A DNA stretch of 64,000 bases from Natronoarchaeum rubrum (GTDB taxonomy: Archaea > Halobacteriota > Halobacteria > Halobacteriales > Natronoarchaeaceae): NCBI RefSeq assembly GCF_024494695.1, contig NZ_JANHDP010000007.1:124001-188000 (forward strand). Reading direction: 5' to 3'. This document shows positions 53,081-62,003 of the stretch, one piece after another (within the stretch, counting starts at the first letter, position 1; each line of letters starts with the position of its first letter). The position numbers were made by a program, and so were the translations under genes. A model generated the notes under the pieces. It was given only the letters and a program-made list of their open reading frames with translations. It did no database searches and was not told the origin of the DNA.

Positions 53081-53899
53081 ATGACCGCGCTTTCGGATCG
53101 CGAGTGGCGCCTGCTCCCCGAGCGCGCCCGCGACGGCCCGACGACGATGGCGTTAGACGAGGTCGCCGCCCGAACGGCCGTCGAGGAGGGCGTTCGAACC
53201 GTTCGGGTGTACTCGTGGGAGCCCTCGACGCTCTCGCTGGGCTACCGGCAGGACCCCGACACGGTCGACTGGGAGTACTGCGAGCGCGAGGGGATCGGCG
53301 TCACGCGGCGCCAGACCGGCGGTGGCGGCATCTACCACGATCGGCGCGCCGACATCTCCTACAGCGTCGTCGCGCCGGCCGACGAGCTGCCGGGCGACCT
53401 GATGGAGAGCTACGATCTGCTCTGCGAGCCGATACTCGACGCCTTCGAGCGCATGGGCGTCCCGGCGTCGTTCGCCGACGAGGAACTGCCGGCCGTCCAC
53501 CAACCCTGTTGTTACCTGCGAGCGATCCATCCGGCCCACGATATTCTCGCCGGTGGGAAGAAGATCAGCGGGAACGCCCAGTACCGCCAGCGCGACGCCG
53601 TGATCCAGCACGGCTCGCTGTCGTTCGATCTCGCTCCCGAGAATCATCTCGGCGTCTTCGCCGATCCCGAAACGACGACCGAGGCGTTCCGCGAGCGCGT
53701 CACGTCGATCCGCGAGCACGTCGACATCTCGCGCGAGGAAGCGGTGCGCGCGCTGGAGGGCGCGCTGGCCGACTGGTGCGACGCCGACGAAGGCGACTGG
53801 AGCGAGGACGAACTCGAACGCGCACGCGACCTCGCCGATCAAAAGTACGCGACCGACGACTGGACGCGCCGGCGGGCCGCTCCGGACGCCGTCGAGTAG
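53081..53899 (+). CDS. lplA: Lipoate-protein ligase A family protein
   Basis: 272 residues of the biotin/lipoate A/B ligase fold. RRQTGGGGIYHD near residue 77 is the lipoyl-binding glycine loop; GGKKISGNAQYRQRDAVIQH near 167 has the catalytic lysine. Typical role: attach lipoate to E2/GcvH proteins. The acidic C-terminal 40 residues may be the accessory domain or its start. No lipoylated protein gene is near. Confidence 0.85.
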   Translation: MTALSDREWRLLPERARDGPTTMALDEVAARTAVEEGVRTVRVYSWEPSTLSLGYRQDPDTVDWEYCEREGIGVTRRQTGGGGIYHDRRADISYSVVAPADELPGDLMESYDLLCEPILDAFERMGVPASFADEELPAVHQPCCYLRAIHPAHDILAGGKKISGNAQYRQRDAVIQHGSLSFDLAPENHLGVFADPETTTEAFRERVTSIREHVDISREEAVRALEGALADWCDADEGDWSEDELERARDLADQKYATDDWTRRRAAPDAVE

Positions 53900-53974
53900 T
53901 CGACCGCGTCCCGACGCCGCGCCGTACCGACGCCTTCCGAAGTAACTTTGCCGATCGGATGCCTGGGGGGCGAC

Positions 53975-54811
53975 ATGAACGACCTCCGAGTCGGCGCGCA
54001 CGTATCGATCGCGGGCGGCGTGGACAACGCCGTCGAACGACAGTTGGACGTCGGCGGCAACTGCGGGCAGATCTTCACGACCTCGCCGCAGGTCTGGCAG
54101 GATCCCGATATCGCCGACGAGGAAGCCGAGCAGTTCCGCGACGGCACGCTCGAACAACTCGACGGGCCGTGGGTGATCCACTCCTCGTACCTCGTCAACC
54201 TCTGTACGCCGAAAGACGACCTCCGCGAGAAGTCGATCGCCAGCATGCAGGCCGAGGTCGACGCCGCCGACGCGCTCGACATCGAGTACGTCAACGTCCA
54301 CCTGGGCGCCCACACTGGCGCCGGCGTCGAGCAGGGCCTCGACAACGCCGCCAGCGCGCTCGACGAACTCGACGTGCCCGACGGCGTCACCGTGCTCGTC
54401 GAGAGCGACGCCGGCAGCGGCACCAAGCTCGGCGGCGACTTCGAGCACCTCGCGGCCGTGATCGACCGCGCCGACCTCGACATCGACGTCTGCGTCGACA
54501 CCGCCCACGCGTTCGCGGCGGGCTACGACCTCTCGACGGCCGAGGGCGTCGACGACGCCGTCGCCGAGTTCGACGAAGTCGTCGGACTCGACCACCTGCA
54601 GTGCATCCACCTCAACGACTCCAAACACGAGTGTGGCACGAACAAGGACGAGCACGCCCACATCGGCGAAGGCCTGATCGGGGAGGAGGGGATGGAACGA
54701 ATCATCAACCACGAGGAGCTGGCGGACGTGCCGCTCGTGCTGGAGACGCCCTCCGAGGACGGGAAGGGCTTCGAGTGGAACGTCGAGCGCGTCCGCGAGC
54801 TTCGAGAGTAA
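53975..54811 (+). CDS. nfo: Deoxyribonuclease IV (AP endonuclease)
   Basis: 278 residues, xylose-isomerase-like TIM barrel. Metal ligands appear in [78 protein letters not shown] and a late LETPSE, the normal Nfo order. Base excision repair. Start 53975 is favoured by a G-rich stretch (GGGGGGC) 7 nt upstream and by the family start [11 protein letters not shown]. Confidence 0.95.
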   Translation: MNDLRVGAHVSIAGGVDNAVERQLDVGGNCGQIFTTSPQVWQDPDIADEEAEQFRDGTLEQLDGPWVIHSSYLVNLCTPKDDLREKSIASMQAEVDAADALDIEYVNVHLGAHTGAGVEQGLDNAASALDELDVPDGVTVLVESDAGSGTKLGGDFEHLAAVIDRADLDIDVCVDTAHAFAAGYDLSTAEGVDDAVAEFDEVVGLDHLQCIHLNDSKHECGTNKDEHAHIGEGLIGEEGMERIINHEELADVPLVLETPSEDGKGFEWNVERVRELRE

Positions 54812-54970
54812 TCGCAGCGACGCGAAGCCGACACGGAACCGACGCGTAATCGAACGACTCGCTTTCTCCGACCGAACGGCAACCGTACCCGGCGACCGCC
54901 ATCTCCGGCGCGGCTACTCCCGCCGTTTGCCCCCGCATATTCATACCCTCCGGCGTCGAATCGGGTCGGT

Positions 54971-55885
54971 GTGTCGGACGGCGACGGCCGATTCGTCGGA
55001 CGGCGGGAGATGCTGGCGGCGCTGGGCGCCGCCGCGCTCGGGCCGACGCTCGGCGACGTGGGGAAGATTTCCGACGAGCACCGGCCCAGCGCCGCGACCG
55101 CACCCGAGACGCCCGGCGCGACCACCGGGCCCGACGCCACGCTCCGGGTCCGGACCTACCCCCGGCTGGAACACTCCGCGGACCGCTGGAGCGGCTGGTC
55201 GGTCCCCACGCTGTCGGCCCACGGCGCGGTCGGCGACGCCCTCGACGCCGTCGCGACCTACGCCGGGGCCGAACGCGACGGGCTCGACCGGGTCGACTGG
55301 CAGCTCGACGCAGGCGCCGGGGTCGCCCTGCAGGGCGGCACGGACGCCCGGACGCTGGTCGAGGGGTTCCGCGAGACGATCCGCGAGCGCGGCGCCGGCG
55401 GCGGTGACGTCTGTCACCTCCTGCTGTGGTCCGAACCGCTCAACTACGAGGTCGGCTACGGCCTGGCGACCGGTTACGTCGGCGACGTGGACGCCGCATA
55501 CGCGGTCGTCAACGTCGGCGCGACCGAGCGCTGGGACGGCCGCGGCGTCACGAAGAACATGGCGATTCACGAGGCCTTGCACCCGTTTCTCGACGACGCG
55601 GCCGCCGAGACGGTGATCGAAAACGACTGCTCGCACAACCTCGGAACCGTGCGCCGCGTCGGCGACGGCGTCGCCGAGGTGACGCCGATGGCGACATCCT
55701 ACGCCGGCGGGCAAGGCCTGATCGGCGAGACGACCTGGCCGGGGAGCGGCTGTCGCGACCGCGCGGCGTTCTACCGCCACGACGGGGTCGACGGGATCGA
55801 CCGCTGGCGTCACACGACCGAACTCAGCGCGGGGACGCTGGAGGCTGCCTCGCTGTACGTCGAGCGGAACTTGCGCGAGCGCTGA
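54971..55885 (+). CDS. Putative secreted metalloprotease-like protein (Tat signal, HExxH)
   Basis: 304 residues, not a recognised family. A Tat-type signal is present (VGRREMLAALGAAALGPTLG). After a Thr/Pro/Ala-rich spacer comes a mixed domain with AIHEALHPFLDD (HEALH = HExxH) near residue 198 and several further His/Cys residues downstream (NDCSHNLG, GSGCRDRAAFYRHDG). Zinc metallopeptidase activity is an inference from that motif only. GTG 54971 is preceded by GCATATTCATAC, centred 30 nt upstream. Confidence 0.65.
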   Translation: MSDGDGRFVGRREMLAALGAAALGPTLGDVGKISDEHRPSAATAPETPGATTGPDATLRVRTYPRLEHSADRWSGWSVPTLSAHGAVGDALDAVATYAGAERDGLDRVDWQLDAGAGVALQGGTDARTLVEGFRETIRERGAGGGDVCHLLLWSEPLNYEVGYGLATGYVGDVDAAYAVVNVGATERWDGRGVTKNMAIHEALHPFLDDAAAETVIENDCSHNLGTVRRVGDGVAEVTPMATSYAGGQGLIGETTWPGSGCRDRAAFYRHDGVDGIDRWRHTTELSAGTLEAASLYVERNLRER

Positions 55886-55978
55886 TCGACACCCGACCGT
55901 CGACGAGGCGTCCGGCGGCGTCTCCCCGGGACGCCGTGAACCGCCCCGCTTAACTGCCAGCCGGTGCCACCGTCTTGC

Positions 55979-56788
55979 GTGCGCGAGTTCTCGGCCGACT
56001 ACCTCAGCGACACCCGCGAGGGGATGTGGGACGACTCCCGAGCGGCGCTGGCGCCGCTGGAACTCGACCGGTGGGACTCGGTGCTCGACGTCGGCTGTGG
56101 CACCGGTGAACTCTCTGCGGTGCTCGCCGAGGAGACCGACGGCGAGGTGGTCGGCGTCGACGCCGACCCGTCGCTGCTCGCTGTGGCCCGCGAGCGCGTC
56201 CCGACGGTGGCCGGCGACGCGACGCGGCTCCCCTTCGCCGACGACTCGTTCGATCTGGTTGTCTGCCAGGCGCTGCTGATCAACCTGCCCGATCCCGCCG
56301 CCGCAGTTCGGGAGTTCGCTCGCGTGGCCCGCCACCGCGTCGCCGCGATCGAGCCCGACAACGGCGCCGTCTCCGTCGAGTCCAGCGTCGACGCCGAAGC
56401 CGCGCTCGCCGACCGGGCGCGCCGCGCCTACCTCGGCGGCGTCGGCACGGACGTGACGCTCGGCGCGGCCGGCACCCGCGAGGCGTTCGAGCGGGCCGGG
56501 ATCGACGACCCGACGACGCGCCGGTACGACCACGTGCGCGTCGTCGAACCGCCCTACTCCGAGCGGGACGTCGACGCCGCCAAGCGCAAGGCGACGGGCG
56601 ACGGTCTCGCCGACGACCTGCCGACGATGCTCGCCGGCGACCTCACCGAAGCGGAGTACGACGACCTCCGGAGCGAGTGGCGCGAGATGGGCCGCGAGGT
56701 CGTCGGGCAGATGGCCGACGGCGAGTATCGGCGCCGTGAGACGGTCCCCTTCTTCGTCACCGCCGGAGCGGTCGACGGCGACGACTGA
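55979..56788 (+). CDS. Class I SAM-dependent methyltransferase
   Basis: 269 residues. Motif I is SVLDVGCGTGELSAVL, motif II EVVGVDADPSL, motif III AGDATRLPFADDSFDLVVCQ, a UbiE/Methyltransf_11 type. The C-terminal half (YSERDVDAAKRKATGDG and following) is specific to this haloarchaeal group. GTG 55979 gives MREFSADYL and a TATA-like CGCTTAACTG 27 nt upstream; an in-frame start at 55964 is weaker. Substrate unknown. Confidence 0.82.
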   Translation: MREFSADYLSDTREGMWDDSRAALAPLELDRWDSVLDVGCGTGELSAVLAEETDGEVVGVDADPSLLAVARERVPTVAGDATRLPFADDSFDLVVCQALLINLPDPAAAVREFARVARHRVAAIEPDNGAVSVESSVDAEAALADRARRAYLGGVGTDVTLGAAGTREAFERAGIDDPTTRRYDHVRVVEPPYSERDVDAAKRKATGDGLADDLPTMLAGDLTEAEYDDLRSEWREMGREVVGQMADGEYRRRETVPFFVTAGAVDGDD

Positions 56789-56817
56789 AGCGTCGCGGCC
56801 GATCGCCCCCTCTCCGG

Positions 56818-57873
56818 CTACTCGAACGCGATGCGCTCGTGTTCGGCGTCGACGACGGCGTCCCTGCCGATCGGGACGGGCGCTGTCGGCGCGGTGTGCC
56901 CGAAGTCGACGCCGAACACGACCGGCGCGTCCGGGGCGTGCCGCCGGATCTCGTCGAGCATCGCCTCGCGGACGCGCTCGCGGTAGGCCGCCCGCTCGTC
57001 GGCGTCGCGCTCGACCGTCGGCGATCGGGCCCTGATGCGGCCGACGAGCACGGCGTCGAACCGTTCGAGCAGTCCGCGCTCGCCCAGTCCGAGCAGGGCC
57101 TGGCGAAGGTACCACGGTTCGGGTAGCTCCTCGGAGGTCTCTAGCAGCAGGACGCCGCCGTCCAGTCGCGCGGGATCCGGCAGGAACCGGTCGACCGAGA
57201 GCTGCAGGTCGACGATCTCGAACGAGCCGCCCCAGGTGACGCCCTCAACGCGCGTCTCGGGGCCGTGCCACGCCCAGCCCGGGTTGGGCTCGTGCTCCCT
57301 GCGGCGATCCAGAGTGTCCGGATCGCCCCAGTCGAGGTCGTCGTCTGTGAACTCCTCGGCCGGGCGTAGTTCCCCGAGGGCGTCCTCGAACAGCGCGCGT
57401 TCGAGGTACTCGACCGCGTACTCGTGCATCGACCCCTGCATCGCGAACGTCGTCATGAGATCGCCGCCGTAGAACGAGGCGATCCCCTCGCGCCAGAGAT
57501 ACGCCGCGAGGTTCGCGTTGTCGCTGGACCCGAAAAACCGAGTCGGGTGCTCGCGCAGCACGGCGGGATCGAGGTGATCGAGGATCCGCACCTGCTCGAA
57601 CCCGCCGATCGTGGCGATCACCGCCGAAATATCGGAATCCCGGAACGCGTCCATCACGTCCTCGGCGCGCTCCTCGGGGTGGTCCTGCAGGTACTCCGTG
57701 GACTTCCGGGCGGTCGGGAACTCCACCGGTTCGAGGTCGAACACGTCGCGCAGGCGTTCGAGGCCGAGTTCGTACACGTGGGGGTACTCGGCTGCCAGCC
57801 CGGCCGACGGCGAGAGGATCGCGACTTCGTCGCCCCGCTCCGCTGCGGGCGGGAGGGTTGACGTCGACGGCAT
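56818..57873 (-). CDS. LD-carboxypeptidase-like peptidase of family S66
   Basis: 351 residues. AILSPSAGLAAEYPH at the N-terminus, TIGGFEQVRILDHLD and the nucleophile motif FFGSSDNANLAAYLW near residue 130, with Glu and His later (GVDFGHTAPTAPVP), the Ser-His-Glu of S66. In bacteria it acts on murein or microcin; haloarchaea have no murein, so the substrate is unknown. TATA-like AGATAAATG about 28 nt upstream of ATG 57873. Confidence 0.88.
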   Translation of the reverse strand: MPSTSTLPPAAERGDEVAILSPSAGLAAEYPHVYELGLERLRDVFDLEPVEFPTARKSTEYLQDHPEERAEDVMDAFRDSDISAVIATIGGFEQVRILDHLDPAVLREHPTRFFGSSDNANLAAYLWREGIASFYGGDLMTTFAMQGSMHEYAVEYLERALFEDALGELRPAEEFTDDDLDWGDPDTLDRRREHEPNPGWAWHGPETRVEGVTWGGSFEIVDLQLSVDRFLPDPARLDGGVLLLETSEELPEPWYLRQALLGLGERGLLERFDAVLVGRIRARSPTVERDADERAAYRERVREAMLDEIRRHAPDAPVVFGVDFGHTAPTAPVPIGRDAVVDAEHERIAFE

Positions 57874-57945
57874 AGCTTCGTCTGCTTCCCGATCCCAGAT
57901 AAATGCTCGCCCGCCACGGTGCACGAACCGCCAGGATGCGCACCA

Positions 57946-57955
57946 CAATTTATTA
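57946..57955 (+). promoter_or_regulatory. TATA element of MinD-like gene
   Basis: AATTTATTA ends about 25 nt before ATG 57980, which selects that ATG over the ATG at 57968. Confidence 0.45.
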
Positions 57956-57979
57956 CGGGCGCCCGAGATGCAAACAGCG

Positions 57980-59830
57980 ATGACCGGAAACGTCTACGCG
58001 ATCGTCGGGGGCCGGGACGGCGTCGGGGCGACGACGACGGCCGTCGCGCTCGGGAGCTCGCTGGCCGAGCAGTCCCGCCGCGTCGCCGTGATCGACGCGG
58101 ACTTCGAAGATGAGGGCGTCGGCGCGGCGCTCGATCTGGGCGAGCCCGACCTGACGCTCCGGGACGTCCTGCGGGGCGACGCCGATCTCGACGACGCGCT
58201 GGTCGAGACGGCCCACGGCCTCCGGGTGCTCCCGAGCGGCGACGCGGCACCCGCGCCGACGGACGTGCGCTCGCACGCGCTGGTCCGTGCCGCCGACCGC
58301 GTCCGCGAGCGCTTCGACGACGTCCTCGTCGATCTCGGCGCCGCGGGCGGCACTCCCGCCGCGATCGCCCTGGAGCGCGCGGACGGCGCACTCCTCACAG
58401 CAACGCCCCAGGACGACGCTATCGCGGGGGTTGCGGACGCGGCGACGGTCACGCGCTACCACGGCGCCGACGTGCTCGGAACTGTGTTCACCACAATCTC
58501 CGAGGGGGCCGAGGTCGACCACGAAGCCGCGGCCGAAGCCATCGGTACCGACGTGCTCGCGATGGTTCCCGAGGACGACGCCGTCGCCGAGAGCGCCGAG
58601 ACGGGAACCTCGCTACTCCGCCACGACCCCGACAGCTCGGCGGCGATGGTGTACTGGGAACTCGCGAGCCGGCTCGCCGCCGGGGATTTGGGCGACGACC
58701 CGGTCGTTCACGAGCAACCCATCGGTGGGACGGACGAGCGATCGAGCGCTACAGCAGCCGAGCAGGACACCGAAGCGCAACGCGCTTCGAGCCCCGCTTC
58801 GCAGGCTCAGCAGAACGCCGACGAGCACAACTCGTCGAGCCCCGACTCGGCGTCGCCTCGTCGGGACGCCGAAGCGCAACGCGCTTCGAGCCCTGCCTCG
58901 ACGTCGTCTCGGCAGGACGCCGCGGAACAGAGTTCCGCGAACCCCGACTCGGCGTCGCCTCGTCGGGACGCCGAAGCGCAACGCGCTTCGAGCCCTGCCT
59001 CGACTTCGTCTCGGCAGGACGCCGCGGAACAGAGTTCCGCGAACCCCGACTCGGCGTCGCCTCGTCGGGACGCCGAAGCGCAACGCGCTTCGAGCCCTGC
59101 CTCGACTTCGTCTCGGCAGGACGCCGAAGCGACTGGCGAACCCCGCGCGCCGGACCAGCCCTCGCAGGCACAGGACGACGCCGACCCGCGAGCGCAGCCA
59201 GCCGACGCCGCGGCGTCAGACGGCACGCCCGCCGAAACGGTGGCTGCGGACGACGGCGAGTCCGCTGCCGACGACGCCGCAGCGCAGCCGTCCGAACGAA
59301 CGTCGAGAAACGAGTTTTCGTGGGACGAGGACTCGGCCGACGGCGATTCGTCGGCAGCGGACTCGTCGGACGACGATGGCGACGAGGGCGTCCCAGACGA
59401 CGACGGAAGCGCCCTGAACGACGACGAAGACGCGCCGACCGACGACGAAGACGCCGATTTCGGGACTGCTGACGACGGTGCCCGTGCGATGGGCGCCCCG
59501 GTGGATGCCGAGACGGCCGACGTGACCGACGAGCAGAACGGGGAACGCGAGGCGACGGCCGGCGTTGCTGACGACCCGAGTGACGGCGTCGAGACCGACG
59601 CGCTCGACGACGAGGTCGACGCAGTCGACCACGAGCACGAGAACGCCGCTGGCGAGGACGACGGGGCTGTCGCTGACGAGGACGATGAGGACGAGATCGA
59701 AGCCGCGTTCAAGGCGACGATGGACAACGTCCGCGAGCAGCGCGAGAACGAGGACAGCGACGACGGCGACGAGGCTGTCGACGGCGACGCGGACGACGAC
59801 GATGGCGGGATGTTCGGGATCGGAAACTGA
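57980..59830 (+). CDS. MinD/ParA-like protein with degenerate P-loop and repeat-rich acidic tail
   Basis: 616 residues. Residues 1-245 have the MinD/ParA fold (VYAIVGGRDGVGATTTAVAL, VAVIDADFEDEGVG, DVLVDLGAAGG), but the P-loop reads GVGATTT: the invariant Lys of GKT is Ala and the signature Lys of KGG is also missing. ATP hydrolysis is therefore doubtful. Residues about 260-385 are seven 16/17-residue Ser/Pro-rich repeats, and the rest is an acidic tail (Asp/Glu/Ala) ending in a Gly/Met/Phe patch (DDDGGMFGIGN). Related haloarchaeal proteins form a MinD-like group of unclear role. Confidence 0.8.
   Translation: MTGNVYAIVGGRDGVGATTTAVALGSSLAEQSRRVAVIDADFEDEGVGAALDLGEPDLTLRDVLRGDADLDDALVETAHGLRVLPSGDAAPAPTDVRSHALVRAADRVRERFDDVLVDLGAAGGTPAAIALERADGALLTATPQDDAIAGVADAATVTRYHGADVLGTVFTTISEGAEVDHEAAAEAIGTDVLAMVPEDDAVAESAETGTSLLRHDPDSSAAMVYWELASRLAAGDLGDDPVVHEQPIGGTDERSSATAAEQDTEAQRASSPASQAQQNADEHNSSSPDSASPRRDAEAQRASSPASTSSRQDAAEQSSANPDSASPRRDAEAQRASSPASTSSRQDAAEQSSANPDSASPRRDAEAQRASSPASTSSRQDAEATGEPRAPDQPSQAQDDADPRAQPADAAASDGTPAETVAADDGESAADDAAAQPSERTSRNEFSWDEDSADGDSSAADSSDDDGDEGVPDDDGSALNDDEDAPTDDEDADFGTADDGARAMGAPVDAETADVTDEQNGEREATAGVADDPSDGVETDALDDEVDAVDHEHENAAGEDDGAVADEDDEDEIEAAFKATMDNVREQRENEDSDDGDEAVDGDADDDDGGMFGIGN
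58763..59116 (+). repeat. Seven tandem copies of the 51-nt palindromic module
   Basis: Units: 58763-58810 (48 nt), then 58811-58861, 58862-58912, 58913-58963, 58964-59014, 59015-59065, 59066-59116 (51 nt each), followed by a partial unit start. Each unit begins C(A/G)GGACGCCG, has a 15-17 nt palindrome (for example AAGCGC-AAC-GCGCTT or GCGGAAC-AGA-GTTCCGC) and ends with CGAGCCCTGCCTCG or a GACTCGGCGTCGCC variant. Units 3, 5 and 7 are almost identical, as are 4 and 6, so they alternate with a 102-nt period. All are in frame. Confidence 0.88.
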
Positions 59831-59911
59831 GCGGAACGCGCTCGCCGGAACCGACGATCGCCCGAACGAGAGCGGTGATCATCGGATGGTGGTGAGAACA
59901 GCCTCGACGAG

Positions 59912-60556
59912 TCAGACGACGTCGCCGCGGACGGTTGCGCCCTCCTGGTCTGCGCGCCACTCGTGGAGCGCCTTCGCGGCGTCTTCGGCTTCGCCTTCGT
60001 CGAGGCCGAGCATCTCCAGCGACTCCGAGAGCGTCGGGAACGGTAGCTCGCTCTCGCGGAGCTTCCGCATCGCCTCGTCGCTGCGGGTCCCCTCGGCCCA
60101 GAGGCAGGCCGCCCGGGGATCGAGCAGTTGTTCCCAGGAGCTTCGAGCCTTCGCGCCTTCGAGCCGGCGAGTGACGTTGTCCTCGAAGCTGGCGTTGCAG
60201 ACCTCCAGGTGGATCGGTTCGTCGTCCTCCAGCAGGTGCGCCGCGAGGCACTTCTCGGGCGCGGCGTGGCCGTTCGCGTTCGCGCGGAGATACTCCGGAT
60301 GCTCGTCGGCCCAGTCTGCCCGCACGCTCTTGCCGACGCCCTCGATCCCGTGGGAGTCGACGAACTCCTGTTCGCGATCCGCTTCGCCGCCGAACAGCAC
60401 GTCCTTGGTGAGATACACGTCCAGTCGGTCGATCGGATCTAACCCGAGCGCCACGTCGCCGTACACCCACACCTCCCTGACGGGGACCGGCATCCGCTCG
60501 GTCTCGACGGCGTCGACGATCTCGGTGGCGCGGTCGAGGGCCTCGCTCCTGTCCAT
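59912..60556 (-). CDS. Conserved haloarchaeal protein (DUF7095-like)
   Basis: 214 residues. The beginning (MDRSEALDRATEIVDAVETE) and the segment VWVYGDVALGLDPIDRLDVYLTKD suggest a nucleotidyltransferase-like or related alpha/beta core without obvious catalytic residues; a His/Cys motif follows (HAAPEKCLAAHLL, HLEVCNASF). I associate it with the DUF7095 group from memory, not with certainty. Start 60556 is preferred because the upstream open frame overlaps the channel gene. Function unknown. Confidence 0.65.
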   Translation of the reverse strand: MDRSEALDRATEIVDAVETERMPVPVREVWVYGDVALGLDPIDRLDVYLTKDVLFGGEADREQEFVDSHGIEGVGKSVRADWADEHPEYLRANANGHAAPEKCLAAHLLEDDEPIHLEVCNASFEDNVTRRLEGAKARSSWEQLLDPRAACLWAEGTRSDEAMRKLRESELPFPTLSESLEMLGLDEGEAEDAAKALHEWRADQEGATVRGDVV

Positions 60557-60603
60557 GCGCGTGGTGTACCCGACGGGCGGCAAAAACGAGTTCGGTCCCG
60601 ACG

Positions 60604-61392
60604 TCAGTCGTCGTCCTCGCGGGCGCCCATGGCCTGCGTGACGTGGGTCATCGTCACCAGCCCGAGCCCGCCGACGAGGTTCCCGGCGGTGACGACGACC
60701 GTCGTCCTGGCCAGCTCGGCGAGGCCGATCGGTGCGCCGAACGCGATGCCGAACATGACGTGCAGTATACTGACGATGACGTGGCTGAACGGTCCGAGCG
60801 TCAGCAAAAAGCCGACGAAGTACGCAATCAGGATGCGGCTCCCGGTGCTGTCGACCGCCGCGAGCATAAAGGATAGCAGCGTGACGAGCGCGCCGCCGGT
60901 GAACGCCTTCACGAACTCGGCGGCCGCGGATCGGTGGACGATATCCTCGGCGACGACTGTCAGCGCCTCCGGCGCTCCGTGGGGCAGCGCGCCCTCGACC
61001 GACAGCAGCCACACGAACGGGACGCCGCCGGCGAGGTTGAGCACGAAGGTGACGCTCCAGAGGCGAACGAGGGCTCCGACCATCCACGAATCGTCGTTCT
61101 CGACCGCCGCCGCGGCCGGATCGAAGAAGTTCTCGCTGAACAGTTCCGCACGGCCGACGATCAGGAACGTGAAGCCGATGCCGAACGCGAGCGCGCCGGC
61201 GATCGTCGCGAGGGCACCGAACTGCGGCTTGACGATCGCCTCGACGATGCCGAGCGCGGCGAAGCCAAAGACGATCGTGAACCCCGCGATGAAGCTGGTC
61301 GATACCAGCTCCAGCATCGACTGATCGAGGCGCCGCTTCCCTTCCTCGGCCGATCTTTCGAAGATCTCGGACGGGGTCGGTGCGCTCGACAC
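60604..61392 (-). CDS. Formate/nitrite transporter (FNT) family channel
   Basis: 262 residues, six membrane helices. SFIAGFTIVFGFAALG, FLIVGRAELFSENFF (the FNT loop after TM2) and NLAGGVPFVWLL match the FocA/NirC family, a pentameric anion channel for formate, nitrite or related anions. No formate or nitrite enzyme is adjacent. GTG 61392 gives SSAPTPSEIFERSAEEG and has an A-rich box (CACTTTTTTGC, minus strand) about 26 nt upstream. Confidence 0.87.
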   Translation of the reverse strand: MSSAPTPSEIFERSAEEGKRRLDQSMLELVSTSFIAGFTIVFGFAALGIVEAIVKPQFGALATIAGALAFGIGFTFLIVGRAELFSENFFDPAAAAVENDDSWMVGALVRLWSVTFVLNLAGGVPFVWLLSVEGALPHGAPEALTVVAEDIVHRSAAAEFVKAFTGGALVTLLSFMLAAVDSTGSRILIAYFVGFLLTLGPFSHVIVSILHVMFGIAFGAPIGLAELARTTVVVTAGNLVGGLGLVTMTHVTQAMGAREDDD

Positions 61393-61514
61393 ACGAGAAC
61401 CGTCAACGGAGGGCAAAAAAGTGACCGGGGCTAAACACGTTACGCGGCGACCGAGCGCACCGCGCCGACCAGCGACAGTACTTTCCTCGCGCGCGCCCAA
61501 ACTCGGGCACGACA

Positions 61515-61934
61515 ATGTCACAGGAGACTGCAGATGACCTGCCCGAGGACGACGAGGAGTGGCGCGAGCGGCTCGACGACGAGGAGTACCGCATCCTGCG
61601 CGAAGCCGGCACGGAGCCGAAGTTCAGCGGCGACCTGCTGGAGGTCAAAGACGACGGCAGCTTCGAGTGTGCCGGCTGCGGACAGGTGCTGTTCGACTCG
61701 GACACCAAGTTCAATTCGAACAGCGGCTGGCCGAGCTTCTACGACGTCGCCGACGAAGATAGCGTCGAGACGCGTCACGACGACAGCCACGGGATGGATC
61801 GTACGGAAGTGATCTGCTCGCGCTGCGGCGGCCACCTCGGCCACGTGTTCTCGGACGGCCCGGAGCCGACGGGGAAGCGCTACTGCATCAACTCCGCGGC
61901 GCTGGAGTTCGATTCCGAAGAGAGCGATAGCTAA
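61515..61934 (+). CDS. msrB: Peptide-methionine (R)-S-oxide reductase
   Basis: 139 residues. Two zinc CxxC pairs (CAGCG and CSRCG), the substrate loop SGWPSFYD and the catalytic cysteine in RYCINSAAL near residue 128. Repairs oxidised methionine. Acidic termini are typical haloarchaeal adaptations. Confidence 0.95.
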   Translation: MSQETADDLPEDDEEWRERLDDEEYRILREAGTEPKFSGDLLEVKDDGSFECAGCGQVLFDSDTKFNSNSGWPSFYDVADEDSVETRHDDSHGMDRTEVICSRCGGHLGHVFSDGPEPTGKRYCINSAALEFDSEESDS

Positions 61935-62003
61935 CGGCACACGGTCGCCGGTCGCGTCCGGCGGACGCCGTACCGGGGCTGGCAACGCGGTGAGCGCGGG
62001 GCG

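Noticed and set aside
58763..59116. CRISPR-like array
   Set aside because: Units are directly adjacent without unique spacers, keep the reading frame of a coding gene and contain hairpins of varying sequence; no cas genes are present.
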